In this document: piece by piece, positions 9,353-17,947 of the stretch
Position numbering within the stretch: the first letter of the stretch is position 1
Layout of the letters: every line of letters starts with the position of its first letter
From: Bradyrhizobium sp. ISRA464
GTDB lineage: Bacteria; Pseudomonadota; Alphaproteobacteria; Rhizobiales; Xanthobacteraceae
Reading direction: 5' to 3'
DNA: 64,000 bases
Assembly: GCF_029910095.1 (NCBI RefSeq)
Contig: NZ_CP094526.1
Coordinates: 310,001-374,000, forward strand
The notes under the pieces: generated by a model
Database searches by the model: none
What the model was told of the DNA's origin: nothing
Seen by the model: the letters and a program-made list of their open reading frames with translations, nothing else
Program-made: the position numbers and the translations under genes

Positions 9353-10351
9353 TCAGAGCGGGCCGAGGATGGCCCATCGCGGCTCGCAGAATTCCTTGAC
9401 GGCGGCCGCGACGCTGCTGCTGATCATGTTCTGCCGTTCGGGCGAGTCCATCTCGAGCTCCTCGTCCCGGTTGATGATCGAGCCCGCCTCCAGCAACACG
9501 GCGGGCATCCGGGTCTTTCGCAGCACGATGAGCTCATCATAGCTGTAGACGCCGGTCTCCTTGTTCAGCAGCGGGTGCTGATAGCGACCCATGATGGGTT
9601 GCGTATATTGTTCGGCATAATGAAGCCCCTCGGCCTTTAATTCCTTGCCGATCAGTTCGGCGAACGAGAGGCTCGTCTTGAAGTCCGGATTGTCGCGGGA
9701 GACGAAGATGGAGTACCCGCTGAACCGATCGCTGTAATGGCTTTTCTTGCCCTCGAAATCCCAGTCCTCGAGCAATTTGTTGGGCACGGAGTCATGGTGG
9801 ATCGACAGGAGGAGATCTGTGCGCAGATCATTGGCTGCGGCCACTCGTTTGAAGAGGCTGGGTCTGGCCTTGCCCTCAGTCACAAGGAGTCTGGTTTCGG
9901 CAAAGCCTTCGGCCTTCAATTTCTCGTCGATCAGCCGGGCAAGGCGCAGGTTGAAGATGTACTCGGCGACATTGCGAGCGCTGATCGCGCCCTCCGATTC
10001 AGCCGTATGCCCCACATCGAGAACCACCCGGAATGTCGAGGGATCGCATTTTGCCGAGGCCGGTTTGAGAGCGGAACGAGGCAGGACGGCCGGCCCGAGT
10101 GCGGCAAGCCGTGTAGCGTGGGGCTTTGGTGAGACGCTGTGCCTTGCCGACTTGGCCGGCCTTGCCGACTTCACGCGCTTTGGCGAGCCGGCGTGCTTTG
10201 ACGAGCTCTTGAAGATACGCGGCAGCCAGCCGGCATCGCTGGCTTCGATCGGCAGCAGCACGAACACTGCTATGGCGACGACAATCAGGCGGCAAGGCCG
10301 AGATCCCGCGACGATGCCACCGAGCACACGAATGGACTCGCAGCGCCTCAT
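9353..10351 (-). CDS. N-acetylmuramoyl-L-alanine amidase (Amidase_3)
   Basis: A 332-residue exported amidase. An N-terminal hydrophobic segment (LIVVAIAVFVLLPIEASDA) is followed by a basic Lys/Ser-rich linker. The zinc-dependent amidase domain then begins at VVLDVGHTAESEGAIS (first His ligand), with NLRLARLIDEKLKAEGF, DLLLSIHHDSVP (second His pair) and the late catalytic Glu region AVLLEAGSIINRDEEL. Enzymes of this type cleave the amide bond between MurNAc and the stem peptide in the periplasm. The ATG at 10351 (MRRCESIRVLG) is preferred because the earlier residues precede a clear export signal. Confidence 0.88.
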   Translation of the reverse strand: MRRCESIRVLGGIVAGSRPCRLIVVAIAVFVLLPIEASDAGWLPRIFKSSSKHAGSPKRVKSARPAKSARHSVSPKPHATRLAALGPAVLPRSALKPASAKCDPSTFRVVLDVGHTAESEGAISARNVAEYIFNLRLARLIDEKLKAEGFAETRLLVTEGKARPSLFKRVAAANDLRTDLLLSIHHDSVPNKLLEDWDFEGKKSHYSDRFSGYSIFVSRDNPDFKTSLSFAELIGKELKAEGLHYAEQYTQPIMGRYQHPLLNKETGVYSYDELIVLRKTRMPAVLLEAGSIINRDEELEMDSPERQNMISSSVAAAVKEFCEPRWAILGPL

Positions 10352-10498
10352 GCTCCGCCCCTCCGGGCCCCCAGCATAACGGCTCTGATATCGATACCGG
10401 AACGGGCCGGTGACGTCCACCCCCGGTCAATCGCGTCGCCCTGGCCTTGGGTCAGGGCGTCCGGGAAAGGGCGCGGTTCCGTAGTGGATGCGAGCGGA

Positions 10499-12061
10499 CT
10501 ACACCGACTTCGGATCGAGCGTGATCGACCACAATTCGGCGTCGGCACGATCGCGCAGGCTCACCGTCATCTGTCCGCTCTTGCCGTCGATCTTGACGTG
10601 ACCGAAGAACTGCATGCCGGCCGACGGCGGCAGGTTCTGGTTCGCTTCGCCCGGCGCCTTCACGAACTTCACTTCGGGGCCGAACGTGTTGTCGAGTTCG
10701 TTCGGACCGAACGTGCCGGCATGCAGCGGGCCGGAGACGAATTCCCAGAACGGATCGAACTCCTGGAACTGCGCCTTGTTCGGGTTGTAGTAGTGCGCGG
10801 CGGCGTAGTGCACGTCGGCGGTCAGCCACACCGTGTTGACGATTCCAGCGGTCTTGATGAAGCGCAGGATGTCGGCGATCTCGAGCTCGCGGCCGCGTGC
10901 CGGACCGTCGCCCTGCGCGAAGGCTTCCGAACCCTTCTTGTTGGCCGCGTCGTCATAGACGAGGAGGGAGAGCGGCATGTCGGAGGCGATCACCTTCCAG
11001 GTGGCGCGCGAGTTGAGCAAGCCGCGCTTCAGCCAGGCGAGCTGGTCGGGCCCGAGGAAATAGGCGTCGGGACCATAGGTCTCCTGCAGGTTCGGGCCGT
11101 TGGGGCCGCGATAGCTGCGCTCGTCGAGCATGAAGACGTCGAGCAGCGGGCCGTAGCTCAACGTGCGGTAGACCCGGCCCGGCTCGACGATGCTCTCGCG
11201 CATCGGATACATCTCGTGGAAGGCACGGGCCGAACGCGCGGCAAGCAGCATGATGTCGCGCTCCTTGTAGGCGTCGGGCAGTTGCTTCGACAGCGACCAG
11301 TTGTTCATCACTTCGTGATCGTCCCACTGCACGAAGATCGGCACTTCGGCATTGAAGGCGCGCAGATTCTCGTCGAGGAAATTATATTTGTGGGCGGCGC
11401 GGAATTCGTTGAGCGTCTCGGCGACCTTGGCCTTTTCCGGAATTGTGATGTTCTTCCAGATCTTGCCGTCGGGCTGCTTCTGCTCGGCCGTGACGATGCC
11501 GTCGGCATAGATGGTGTCGCCGGAATGCAGGAAGAAATCCGGCTTGTGCTTCTTCATGGCGGAGAAGGTGACCATACCGCCGTCATCGGGATTGATGCCC
11601 CAGCCCTGGCCGGCCACGTCGCCGCCCCACACGAAGGAGACGTCGCGGCGATCGCTTGGCGCGGTGCGGAAGCGGCCGATCACCGGCTCGCCTGCGATGT
11701 CGATGTGGGAGAGATCGCGGAAGCGAACGCGATAGAAGATGTCCTGGCCGGAGGGCAGGTTCTCCAGCAGCATCTTGGCGGTGAAGTCGCTCTCCGGCAG
11801 CGCTGCGATCGGCGGCAGCGTGCGCGCATCCTTGAACGATTCCGTGGTCGCGACCTCGACCATCATCTGCGACGGGCGATCGGCCCGGGCCCAGACCACG
11901 CCGCCGTCGACGCCGACGTCGCCGGACTGCACACCATGGGTGATCGCCGGCCGGTCGGCGCCGCGGGAGAGATAAGGCATCGCAATGACGCCGGCCCCGG
12001 TCGCTGCCGCGGTGGACAGGAAACGTCGGCGAGTGATCTTGCGCGAAAACCGGATCGTCAT
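10499..12061 (-). CDS. Alkaline phosphatase D family protein, Tat-exported
   Basis: A 520-residue PhoD-like phosphatase. The N-terminus carries a twin-arginine signal, KITRRRFLSTAAATGAG, ending near residue 35, so the folded metalloenzyme is exported to the periplasm. The PhoD core follows: an N-terminal Ig-like domain (THGVQSGDVGVDGGVVWARA) and metal-site motifs FFLHSGDTIYAD, VQWDDHEVMNNW and VWLTADVHYAAAHYY. PhoD enzymes hydrolyse phosphate mono- and diesters using Ca and Fe. No Pho box was identified. The neighbours are not functionally linked in an obvious way. Confidence 0.92.
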   Translation of the reverse strand: MTIRFSRKITRRRFLSTAAATGAGVIAMPYLSRGADRPAITHGVQSGDVGVDGGVVWARADRPSQMMVEVATTESFKDARTLPPIAALPESDFTAKMLLENLPSGQDIFYRVRFRDLSHIDIAGEPVIGRFRTAPSDRRDVSFVWGGDVAGQGWGINPDDGGMVTFSAMKKHKPDFFLHSGDTIYADGIVTAEQKQPDGKIWKNITIPEKAKVAETLNEFRAAHKYNFLDENLRAFNAEVPIFVQWDDHEVMNNWSLSKQLPDAYKERDIMLLAARSARAFHEMYPMRESIVEPGRVYRTLSYGPLLDVFMLDERSYRGPNGPNLQETYGPDAYFLGPDQLAWLKRGLLNSRATWKVIASDMPLSLLVYDDAANKKGSEAFAQGDGPARGRELEIADILRFIKTAGIVNTVWLTADVHYAAAHYYNPNKAQFQEFDPFWEFVSGPLHAGTFGPNELDNTFGPEVKFVKAPGEANQNLPPSAGMQFFGHVKIDGKSGQMTVSLRDRADAELWSITLDPKSV

Positions 12062-12189
12062 GGGGGCCTCCAGGAACAGGACGCGACACTGCGCCGCAAG
12101 CTGGCAAAGACCTAGAAAAATTCCATGACGGAGAGATTACAGGGAGTGGCTGCGCGCGGGAGAACTGCGACGTGCCTCGTGAGGTGAGC

Positions 12190-12345
12190 ACGTCTGTCAG
12201 GCTCCCTCTCCCGCTTGCGGGGGAGGGTGGGGTGGGGGCTCTCTCCGCGAATGATGCCGCGGAGAGAGCCCCCACCCGCCGCGCTACGCGCGTCGGCCTA
12301 AGAGCGAGCTTCGCTCGTCTCGACCCCGCAAGCGGGAGAGGCGGA
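12190..12345. repeat. Intergenic palindrome, family R1 variant
   Basis: CCCTCTCCCGCTTGCGGG at the left is mirrored by CCCCGCAAGCGGGAGAGG at the right. Between them, GGGCTCTCTCCGCG / CGCGGAGAGAGCCC forms an inner stem around GAATGATGC. The remaining bases of the 310-base gap between the PhoD gene and the TAXI gene contain nothing else I can name. Confidence 0.7.
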
Positions 12346-12372
12346 ATGAGTTCGCGGAGAGGGAGTCGTCCC

Positions 12373-13785
12373 TTATGCCGAGCCCGCCGCGCGGAACTGG
12401 GTGGCGGCGCGCTGCAGGTTCTGCGGCATGCTCATCAACAGCGCCTTGCGGTCGGCGACCGCGTTGTGGAACTGCTCGAGCGCGATGTTGAACGCGGTCA
12501 GCGTGCCCTGTTCGATCGCGCCACGCTCGAAGCACACCAGCGTGTCGCGCAGGATGTCGTCGGCCTCCGCCTGCATCTGGTCGAGCTCATCGGTCGAATC
12601 GCTGCGCCGCGCAGCCTTCAGCATGTCCAGCAGGCGATCGCGCTGCGAGGTGTTGGTGTTGCGTTCGTCCTGCTTGAGATAGCCGGCGAACCACGCGCCG
12701 GCCGAGCCCATCGCCGAGAGCGCCATCAGGCTCCACCAGATGTAATCGCTGTAGCGGTCGAGGAAGGTCTTTTCCTCGCCATCGACGAAGGCGGCGGCGC
12801 CCGGATGCACCGGGATGACGGCGTCCTTGTCGGTGTCGGGGGTCTCGATCTTGGCGGCGAGCGGGAAATCGCTCTTCAGCGACTGCCGAATCGAGAACAA
12901 TTGCCGCGTAAACGCTGCCACCGTCGATTCCGATAGGCCTTTGCGGGCGACGATGTGATGCGAGAAGCTGATGGTCTTGACCTCGTCCTCCGGCCGGTCG
13001 GCTGAGCCGAGCGAGCCGGCGGGGATTTCCGAGGCTTCATAGGCCGGATGGTTCTGCGCGATCGCCTCGGAGGCATCGATGGCGAGGAAGGTCGGCTCGT
13101 TGCCGTCATGGGCCGATGCCGCGATCGCGTCGATCGTGATCTTGCTGTTGGCGGGACCTGCGGCGAGATAGGCGTCGGCCTTCTGGTTGCGGATCGCCTC
13201 GACCGCCTCATTGACCGGGAACTGGACGATATCGACCTTCATCGGGTCGATGCCATATTGCACCAGGATCATCTTGAGCAGATTGACGTTGGCCTGGGTA
13301 CGGCCAACGACGCCGATCTTGTGGCCGGCAAGCTGCGCGATCTTGGTGATCTTCGGGCCCTTCCGCCGCTTGCCTTTCGCCGCGGGTGGAACCCACATCA
13401 CCACGACATTCTTGCGCAGCGTCGCAACCGCCTGCGCGTTCTTCGGCGCTTCGAGATCGCCGCGGATGATGGCGAGATCGGCCTTGCCGTCGGCGAGCAC
13501 CTGCGCGCTCGCCGGAGCGCCATCGGTTTGCATCGGGCGAAGCTTGACCTGGCTATTCGCCTGGTTGTTGAAAGCCTGGGCCAGTGTCTGCACCAGCTTG
13601 ACATCGTCGCTGTTGGGCGGGCCGACCGCGATGCGCAGCGTCACCGGCCGCATCGCGAAATAATAGCCTGCAGCCAGCGTGCCGATGATGGCGAGCACAC
13701 CCGCGATCAGCACGAATGTCAGCCGTTGCCGCGCAGAACGGGGCGGCTTCGGCAATATGTCGGCGGGGCCAGTGCCGTTGGTCAT
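12373..13785 (-). CDS. TAXI family TRAP-type solute-binding protein, membrane-anchored
   Basis: A 470-residue protein. Residues 22-45 (LTFVLIAGVLAIIGTLAAGYYF) form an N-terminal anchor, and the periplasmic TAXI domain follows (TLRIAVGPPNSDDVKLVQTLA, KADLAIIRGDLEAP, KIGVVGRTQANVNLL). Unusually for a binding protein, a second helix near residue 370 (WWSLMALSAMGSAGAWFAGYL) returns to the cytosol and is followed by about 100 helical residues with CFERGAIEQ and coiled-coil-like spacing. No TRAP membrane permease is adjacent. The ATG at 13785 is chosen because codons upstream show no conserved character. Confidence 0.82.
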   Translation of the reverse strand: MTNGTGPADILPKPPRSARQRLTFVLIAGVLAIIGTLAAGYYFAMRPVTLRIAVGPPNSDDVKLVQTLAQAFNNQANSQVKLRPMQTDGAPASAQVLADGKADLAIIRGDLEAPKNAQAVATLRKNVVVMWVPPAAKGKRRKGPKITKIAQLAGHKIGVVGRTQANVNLLKMILVQYGIDPMKVDIVQFPVNEAVEAIRNQKADAYLAAGPANSKITIDAIAASAHDGNEPTFLAIDASEAIAQNHPAYEASEIPAGSLGSADRPEDEVKTISFSHHIVARKGLSESTVAAFTRQLFSIRQSLKSDFPLAAKIETPDTDKDAVIPVHPGAAAFVDGEEKTFLDRYSDYIWWSLMALSAMGSAGAWFAGYLKQDERNTNTSQRDRLLDMLKAARRSDSTDELDQMQAEADDILRDTLVCFERGAIEQGTLTAFNIALEQFHNAVADRKALLMSMPQNLQRAATQFRAAGSA

Positions 13786-13996
13786 CGATCTCGCAAACAA
13801 AAGCTTGGGGCTCAATCTCAAAAGGGCCGGCGCGCATACATCCCTGATTTGTAGCAAATTCCGGGGACGGCCGACGTTACATCTCCGTCATGGTTAGCAG
13901 CGGCGATAGGACGCAATTTCGGCCTTAATTTCGGCGTGGATCCCATCCCGCAGGCCGGCCGTTAGGTTAAGGTTGGGGCCAAACAGGAGGGCTGTC

Positions 13997-14302
13997 ATGG
14001 TGGAATTGCTGTCGGCGGAAGCAAGGAAGGCCGCGCTCTGGGAATTGGCCGGCTGGGCGGAGATGCCTGGCCGTGCGGCCATCACAAAGACCTTCGTGTT
14101 CAAGGACTTCAACGAAGCTTTTGGCTTTATGTGTCGCGCGGCCCTGGTCGCGGAAAAGAACGACCATCATCCTGAATGGAAGAACGTCTACAAGACGGTC
14201 GAGGTCATGCTGGCGACCCACGAGGTCGGCGGGGTGACCAAACGCGACATCGAGCTCGCCAAGGCCATGAACGCGATCGCAAGGCAGCTCGGGGTGAGCT
14301 GA
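13997..14302 (+). CDS. phhB: 4a-hydroxytetrahydrobiopterin dehydratase (PCD/DCoH)
   Basis: A 101-residue protein with the pterin-4a-carbinolamine dehydratase signature [18 protein letters not shown], in which the paired His residues hold the substrate, and a preceding [17 protein letters not shown] helix-strand block. It regenerates oxidised tetrahydropterin after aromatic amino acid hydroxylation. No phenylalanine hydroxylase gene is beside it, so the in vivo partner is unknown. The start is the ATG at 13997 with AGGAGG about eight bases upstream. Confidence 0.92.
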   Translation: MVELLSAEARKAALWELAGWAEMPGRAAITKTFVFKDFNEAFGFMCRAALVAEKNDHHPEWKNVYKTVEVMLATHEVGGVTKRDIELAKAMNAIARQLGVS

Positions 14303-14308
14303 CTTTGT

Positions 14309-14445
14309 CAGTCCTCATGGTGAGGAGCGCGGAACGCGCGTCTCTGGAGGATGCTGCACATCGCCAGGCGAACCATGAGGCCCAGGCCTGCATCCTTCGA
14401 GACGCCGCTTCGCGGCTCCTCAGGATGAGGGGTCAGGGCGTTGAC
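14309..14445. repeat. Intergenic repeat, family R4 (CCTCATGGTGAGGAGC type)
   Basis: CCTCATGGTGAGGAGCGCGG at the left and CCTTCGAGACGCC / GCTCCTCAGGATGAGG at the right form a long imperfect palindrome. A shorter relative is at 17846-17927. I recall this type as frequent in Bradyrhizobium genomes. Confidence 0.7.
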
Positions 14446-14534
14446 GATGCAGCACGCCTTGCGGCGGCCGTCTGACATCACCAGATTCGCACCGAACGTC
14501 GCCCGACTGCTGCGCGGCGTCGAGGAGCCTTGCG

Positions 14535-14912
14535 ATGGCATCGACCGAACACAGCGTGGGATTCGAGCCCGCCGATCGGCTGGCCCAGGATCGCGAAAGC
14601 GTGCGCCGCCGCTTCTGGATCAAGTTCAAGAAGGTGGTGGCGCGGCTGCCTTTCGCCGAGGATCTGCTCGCGGCCTATTACTGCGCCTTCGATCGCCAGA
14701 CGCCGCGCCATGTGCAGGCGGCGCTGCTTGGCGCCATCGCCTATTTCATCCTGCCGTTCGACTTCATTCCCGACATGATGCCGATCCTCGGCTTCACCGA
14801 CGATGCGGCGGTGCTCGCGACCGCGATCCGCATGGTGGCAAGCCACATCACGCCCGAGCATCGCGAGGCCGCGCGTGCCGCGCTGAAACGCGCCACGCTG
14901 AGCGAGGAGTAA
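14535..14912 (+). CDS. YkvA family (DUF1232) membrane protein
   Basis: A 125-residue protein with the DUF1232 core LGAIAYFILPFDFIPDMMPILGFTDDAAVLATAI, in which the Y-x-x-x-P-x-D-x-I-P-D motif is diagnostic. One or two membrane-associated helices are expected. The N-terminus up to residue 30 is polar and charged. The function of the family is not established. The start MASTEHSVGFEP follows a plausible AGGAG at 14521-14525. Confidence 0.85.
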   Translation: MASTEHSVGFEPADRLAQDRESVRRRFWIKFKKVVARLPFAEDLLAAYYCAFDRQTPRHVQAALLGAIAYFILPFDFIPDMMPILGFTDDAAVLATAIRMVASHITPEHREAARAALKRATLSEE

Positions 14913-14919
14913 GCGCCGC

Positions 14920-14983
14920 GTAGCCCGGATGAAGCCAACGGGGCGCGCGTTCGCGCGACCCGTTGGCTTTCATCCGAGGCTAC
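14920..14983. repeat. Palindrome, family R2 (GTAGCCCGGATGAAGCC type)
   Basis: GTAGCCCGGATGAAGCCAAC at 14920-14939 is mirrored by GTTGGCTTTCATCC-GAGGCTAC ending at 14983, around a GGCGCGCGTTCGCGCGACC loop. It lies between two convergent genes and may end transcription from both. Relatives are at 19180-19299, 45892-46012 and 48693-48750. Confidence 0.75.
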
Positions 14984-14994
14984 GCGATCTCTTC

Positions 14995-15975
14995 TCAGCT
15001 TCCCGGATGCAGGATCACCTTGCCCATCGCCTTGCGGCCGGCGAGCACCTTCAGGGCTTCCGCGGTCTGCGACAGCGGGAAGGTGCGGTCGACATGCGAT
15101 GAGATCTTGCCTTCCGCGGTCCACTGCACGAGCTTCTCGAGGTTCTTGCGGTTCTTCTCCGGATTCTGCCGCGCCCATGCGCCCCAGAACACGCCTCTGA
15201 TGTCGCAGCCCTTCAGGAGCGCGAGGTTGAGCGGGATCTTCGGGATCTCGCCGGCGGCAAAGCCGATCACCAGGAAGCGGCCTTCCCACGCGGTCGAGCG
15301 CAGCGCAGCTTCGGCGTAAGCGCCGCCGACCGGATCGAACACGATGTCGGCGCCCTTGCCGCCGGTCAGCTTGCGCAGACCTTCCTTCAAATCTTCCTTG
15401 GCGTAGTTCAGCGTCAGCTCGGCGCCGTGCTGCTTGGCGAATTCGAGCTTCTCGTCCGACGAGGCGCAGGCGATCACCTTCAGGCCCATCAGTTTGCCGA
15501 GTTCGCAAGCGGCAAGTCCGGTGCCGCCGGCGGCGCCGAGCACCGCGAGCGTCTCGCCCGGCTTCGGGCTCGCGCGATCTTCCAGCGCATGCAGCGCGGT
15601 GCCGTAGATGATGATGATGCCGGCGGCGCGGTCATAGTCGAGATTGTCGGGGATCTTCACGATCGCATTCGCCGGCAGCGCGATCTTGTCGCGCGCGCCG
15701 TTATGGCCGCAGGACGCCACGACGCGGTCGCCGGGCTTGAGATCGGTGACGCCTTCGCCGACGCTCTCGATCACGCCTGCGACTTCCGCAGCCGGCGAGA
15801 ACGGGAACGGCGGCTTGATCTGATACTTGCCCTGGATCATCAAGATGTCGAAGAAGTTCAGCGCAGCCGCCTTGATCGCGATCACGGCTTCGCCGGGACC
15901 TGCCACGGGATCCGGCACGTCAGCCAGCACGAGATCGTCGGGTTGACAGTATTGCGAGCAGAGGATGGCTTTCAT
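14995..15975 (-). CDS. NADPH:quinone oxidoreductase family protein (zinc-free MDR)
   Basis: A 326-residue medium-chain dehydrogenase/reductase of the quinone oxidoreductase branch. It begins MKAILCSQYCQPDDLVLADV at the ATG at 15975 and has the GroES-like half, then the nucleotide-binding motif LAVLGAAGGTGLAACELGKL. No structural or catalytic zinc Cys cluster is present, which fits the QOR rather than the alcohol dehydrogenase group. The C-terminal half has DIVFDPVGGAYAEAALRS, typical of QOR-like proteins. It probably reduces quinones or activated alkenes with NADPH in the cytosol. Confidence 0.88.
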   Translation of the reverse strand: MKAILCSQYCQPDDLVLADVPDPVAGPGEAVIAIKAAALNFFDILMIQGKYQIKPPFPFSPAAEVAGVIESVGEGVTDLKPGDRVVASCGHNGARDKIALPANAIVKIPDNLDYDRAAGIIIIYGTALHALEDRASPKPGETLAVLGAAGGTGLAACELGKLMGLKVIACASSDEKLEFAKQHGAELTLNYAKEDLKEGLRKLTGGKGADIVFDPVGGAYAEAALRSTAWEGRFLVIGFAAGEIPKIPLNLALLKGCDIRGVFWGAWARQNPEKNRKNLEKLVQWTAEGKISSHVDRTFPLSQTAEALKVLAGRKAMGKVILHPGS

Positions 15976-16077
15976 GGACACACCTGATTTTCGGACACAC
16001 AAAGGTTTCAGCGTTCTAGGCTGAGAGCTTCATGCCGGATTTACGGCGGAGCGACAATACAAGCGGAGGATCAAACT

Positions 16078-16917
16078 ATGTTTGAAAAAGGCCTGCTGGC
16101 GAACAAGCGCATCCTGATCACCGGCGGCGGCTCCGGCCTTGGCGCTGCCATGGGGCGTCGCTTTGCCGAGCTTGGCGCCGAACTGATCATTTGTGGTCGT
16201 CGGCAGGAATTGCTGGAGGAGACCGCAGGAAAATTCCGCAGCGAATTTGGCGCGAAAGTCTCCACCGCGCGATGCGATATTCGCGATGGCGCGGCGGTTG
16301 AGGCGATGATGGACCAGATCTGGCAGGAGGCGCCGATCGACGTACTCGTCAACAATGCTGCCGCAACCTTCATCGCGCAGACCGAACATCTGTCATTCCG
16401 CGCGGCGGACGCGATCCTCGCTCCGACGCTGCACGGCACGCTGTATTGCACGCTCGCGGCCGGCCGCCGCTGGATCGAGGGCAAGCACAAGGGCGTGGTG
16501 CTCTCGATCCTTTCGACCTCGACCATCACCGGCCGCGCCTTCACTGTGCCGTCGTCGATGGCCAAGACCGCGGTGCTGGCGATGACCAAGAGCCTCGCGG
16601 TCGAGTGGGGTCCGAAGGGCATCCGCACGGTGGCGATTGCGCCCGGTGCGTTCCCGACGCCCGGCGCCACCGGACAGTTGCGTCCCGAGGGCCGCGGCGA
16701 GAGCTGGTCGCACCGCAATCCGCTTGGCCGCGCCGGCGAGCATTCCGAACTTGCCAACCTCGCGACCTTCCTGATCTCCGACCAGGCCGGCTACATCAAC
16801 GGCGAGATGGTGGTGCAGGATGGCGGCTCTCACTTGCGCAGTTCCGGCGCGGAGGACCTGCTGCAATGGACCGACGCGCAGTGGGAGAAGCAGCGCGCAG
16901 CGCGCGCCAAGAGGTAA
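16078..16917 (+). CDS. SDR family oxidoreductase, 2,4-dienoyl-CoA reductase-like
   Basis: A 279-residue SDR. The cofactor loop ITGGGSGLGAAMGRRF, the CDIRD strand end, NNAAATFI and the C-terminal GYINGEMVVQDGG match the 2,4-dienoyl-CoA reductase (DECR) branch. The usual catalytic YxxxK is replaced by Ser159-x-x-x-Lys163 (VPSSMAKTAV), as in mitochondrial DECR, which lacks that Tyr. The protein may therefore reduce 2,4-dienoyl-CoA esters with NADPH in beta-oxidation of unsaturated fatty acids. The start at 16078 follows a GGAGG at 16063. Confidence 0.88.
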   Translation: MFEKGLLANKRILITGGGSGLGAAMGRRFAELGAELIICGRRQELLEETAGKFRSEFGAKVSTARCDIRDGAAVEAMMDQIWQEAPIDVLVNNAAATFIAQTEHLSFRAADAILAPTLHGTLYCTLAAGRRWIEGKHKGVVLSILSTSTITGRAFTVPSSMAKTAVLAMTKSLAVEWGPKGIRTVAIAPGAFPTPGATGQLRPEGRGESWSHRNPLGRAGEHSELANLATFLISDQAGYINGEMVVQDGGSHLRSSGAEDLLQWTDAQWEKQRAARAKR

Positions 16918-17050
16918 CGCGCCGCTTCTGTGCCGCACGCTCGTCTCCTGGCGTAACTGCCTTCCCAAGAAGACGTTTCCCGGTTATCCATCCGAGCCGG
17001 CGGAGGGGAATCGCCGAGCCATCTTCCAGTCACAATGATGGGGGAACCAG

Positions 17051-17653
17051 TTGGCCGTGCGGCAAATACTGACATCGCTGGTTGCGGGTAGTCTGGTGTG
17101 CGGGATCATCTCGCTTGCACCGGCGCACGCTGCGCCGAAACAAACTGCGCCGAAGAAGGAAGCAGCCAAGCCCGCGTCGCCTGCCGCGGCTGCGGCCGGC
17201 GGTGCGGAGCCGACGCTGATCGGCCAATACGGCACCTGGGGTGCCTACACGGCTTCGCCGAACGGCAAGAAGGTCTGCTTCGCGCTCGCCAAGCCGTCGT
17301 CGTCGAAGACCAATCCGCCGAACAGGCCGCGCGATCCGGCCTATGCCTTCGTCTCGACCCGTCCGGCGGAAAAGGTCGTCAACGAAGTCTCGGTCATGAT
17401 CGGTTACACGCTGAAGCCGGGCTCCGAATCGACGCTCCAGGTCGGCGGCGGGACCTACGCGATGTACACGCAGGGTGACGGCCTCTGGATCAAGAACGCG
17501 GCCGAGGAGGAGCGGATGGTAGAAGCCATGCGCAAATCGGGTGAGGCGACGGTGAAGGCTGTCTCGGCCAAGGGCACCGAGACCACCGATACGTTCTCGC
17601 TGAAGGGCCTGTCGCAGGCGCTCGACCGGCTGGCGCACGACTGCCGGCGCTAG
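17051..17653 (+). CDS. Invasion-associated locus B (IalB)-like periplasmic protein
   Basis: A 200-residue exported protein. The signal peptide ends at APAHA near residue 27 and is followed by a Lys/Ala/Pro-rich linker. The IalB-like fold starts at LIGQYGTWGAYTASPNGKKV with the Cys of VCFALAKP, and a second Cys is near the C-terminus (AHDCRR), a likely disulfide pair. The start appears to be TTG at 17051: GGGGA at 17041-17045 is well placed for it, and no in-frame ATG lies before the signal peptide; GTG at 17057 is the alternative. The stop TAG is the first triplet of a repeat. Family function is not well defined. Confidence 0.85.
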   Translation: MAVRQILTSLVAGSLVCGIISLAPAHAAPKQTAPKKEAAKPASPAAAAAGGAEPTLIGQYGTWGAYTASPNGKKVCFALAKPSSSKTNPPNRPRDPAYAFVSTRPAEKVVNEVSVMIGYTLKPGSESTLQVGGGTYAMYTQGDGLWIKNAAEEERMVEAMRKSGEATVKAVSAKGTETTDTFSLKGLSQALDRLAHDCRR

Positions 17654-17754
17654 AGCGTTTTCGAGCGAAGTGGACACCGGTTCGCGTGAAGAAGACGCGT
17701 CAAAACAAAAACCTAGAGCCTCGGTTCTGATCCAATCAGAACCGAAACTCTAGG
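17651..17754. repeat. TAGAGCGTTTTCGAGCG repeat (R7) plus downstream hairpin
   Basis: The element starts with the stop codon of the IalB-like gene and runs through TTCGAGCGAAGTGG, ACCGGTTCGCGTG and ACGCGTCAAAACAAAAACC. Next comes a strong hairpin: CCTAGAG (17712-17718) pairs with CTCTAGG (17748-17754), and CGGTTCTGAT pairs with ATCAGAACCG around a three-base loop. I recall the first part as extremely common in Bradyrhizobium. The hairpin may terminate transcription. Confidence 0.75.
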
Positions 17755-17845
17755 CCGCCAGAGTCCGAATCAGCGTTGTTTATCGGCCGCAGAAGGCCTA
17801 TTTGAGGGTTGGTTCCCCTCATGGGTGAGAAGGCATCAGGGCCAT

Positions 17846-17927
17846 CTCAAGCCATGCGGCCCGGCCGATGGCCTCATTCTTCGAGACGCGGCGGAGGCGC
17901 CGCTCCTTAAGGGTGAGGATCGGAAAT
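17846..17927. repeat. Intergenic repeat, family R4, in the rlmN leader
   Basis: The segment includes CCGATGGCCTCATTCTTCGAG, then ACGC and GCGCCGCTCCTTAAGG followed by GTGAGGA. It matches the right half of the repeat at 14309-14445. It ends about 20 bases before the rlmN start and would be transcribed as part of its leader. Confidence 0.6.
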
Positions 17928-17947
17928 CCCACAAGCACAGACACGCG

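Noticed and set aside
9299..10379. Plus-strand frames over the amidase gene
   Set aside because: Antisense shadows; the amidase zinc-site motifs are on the minus strand.
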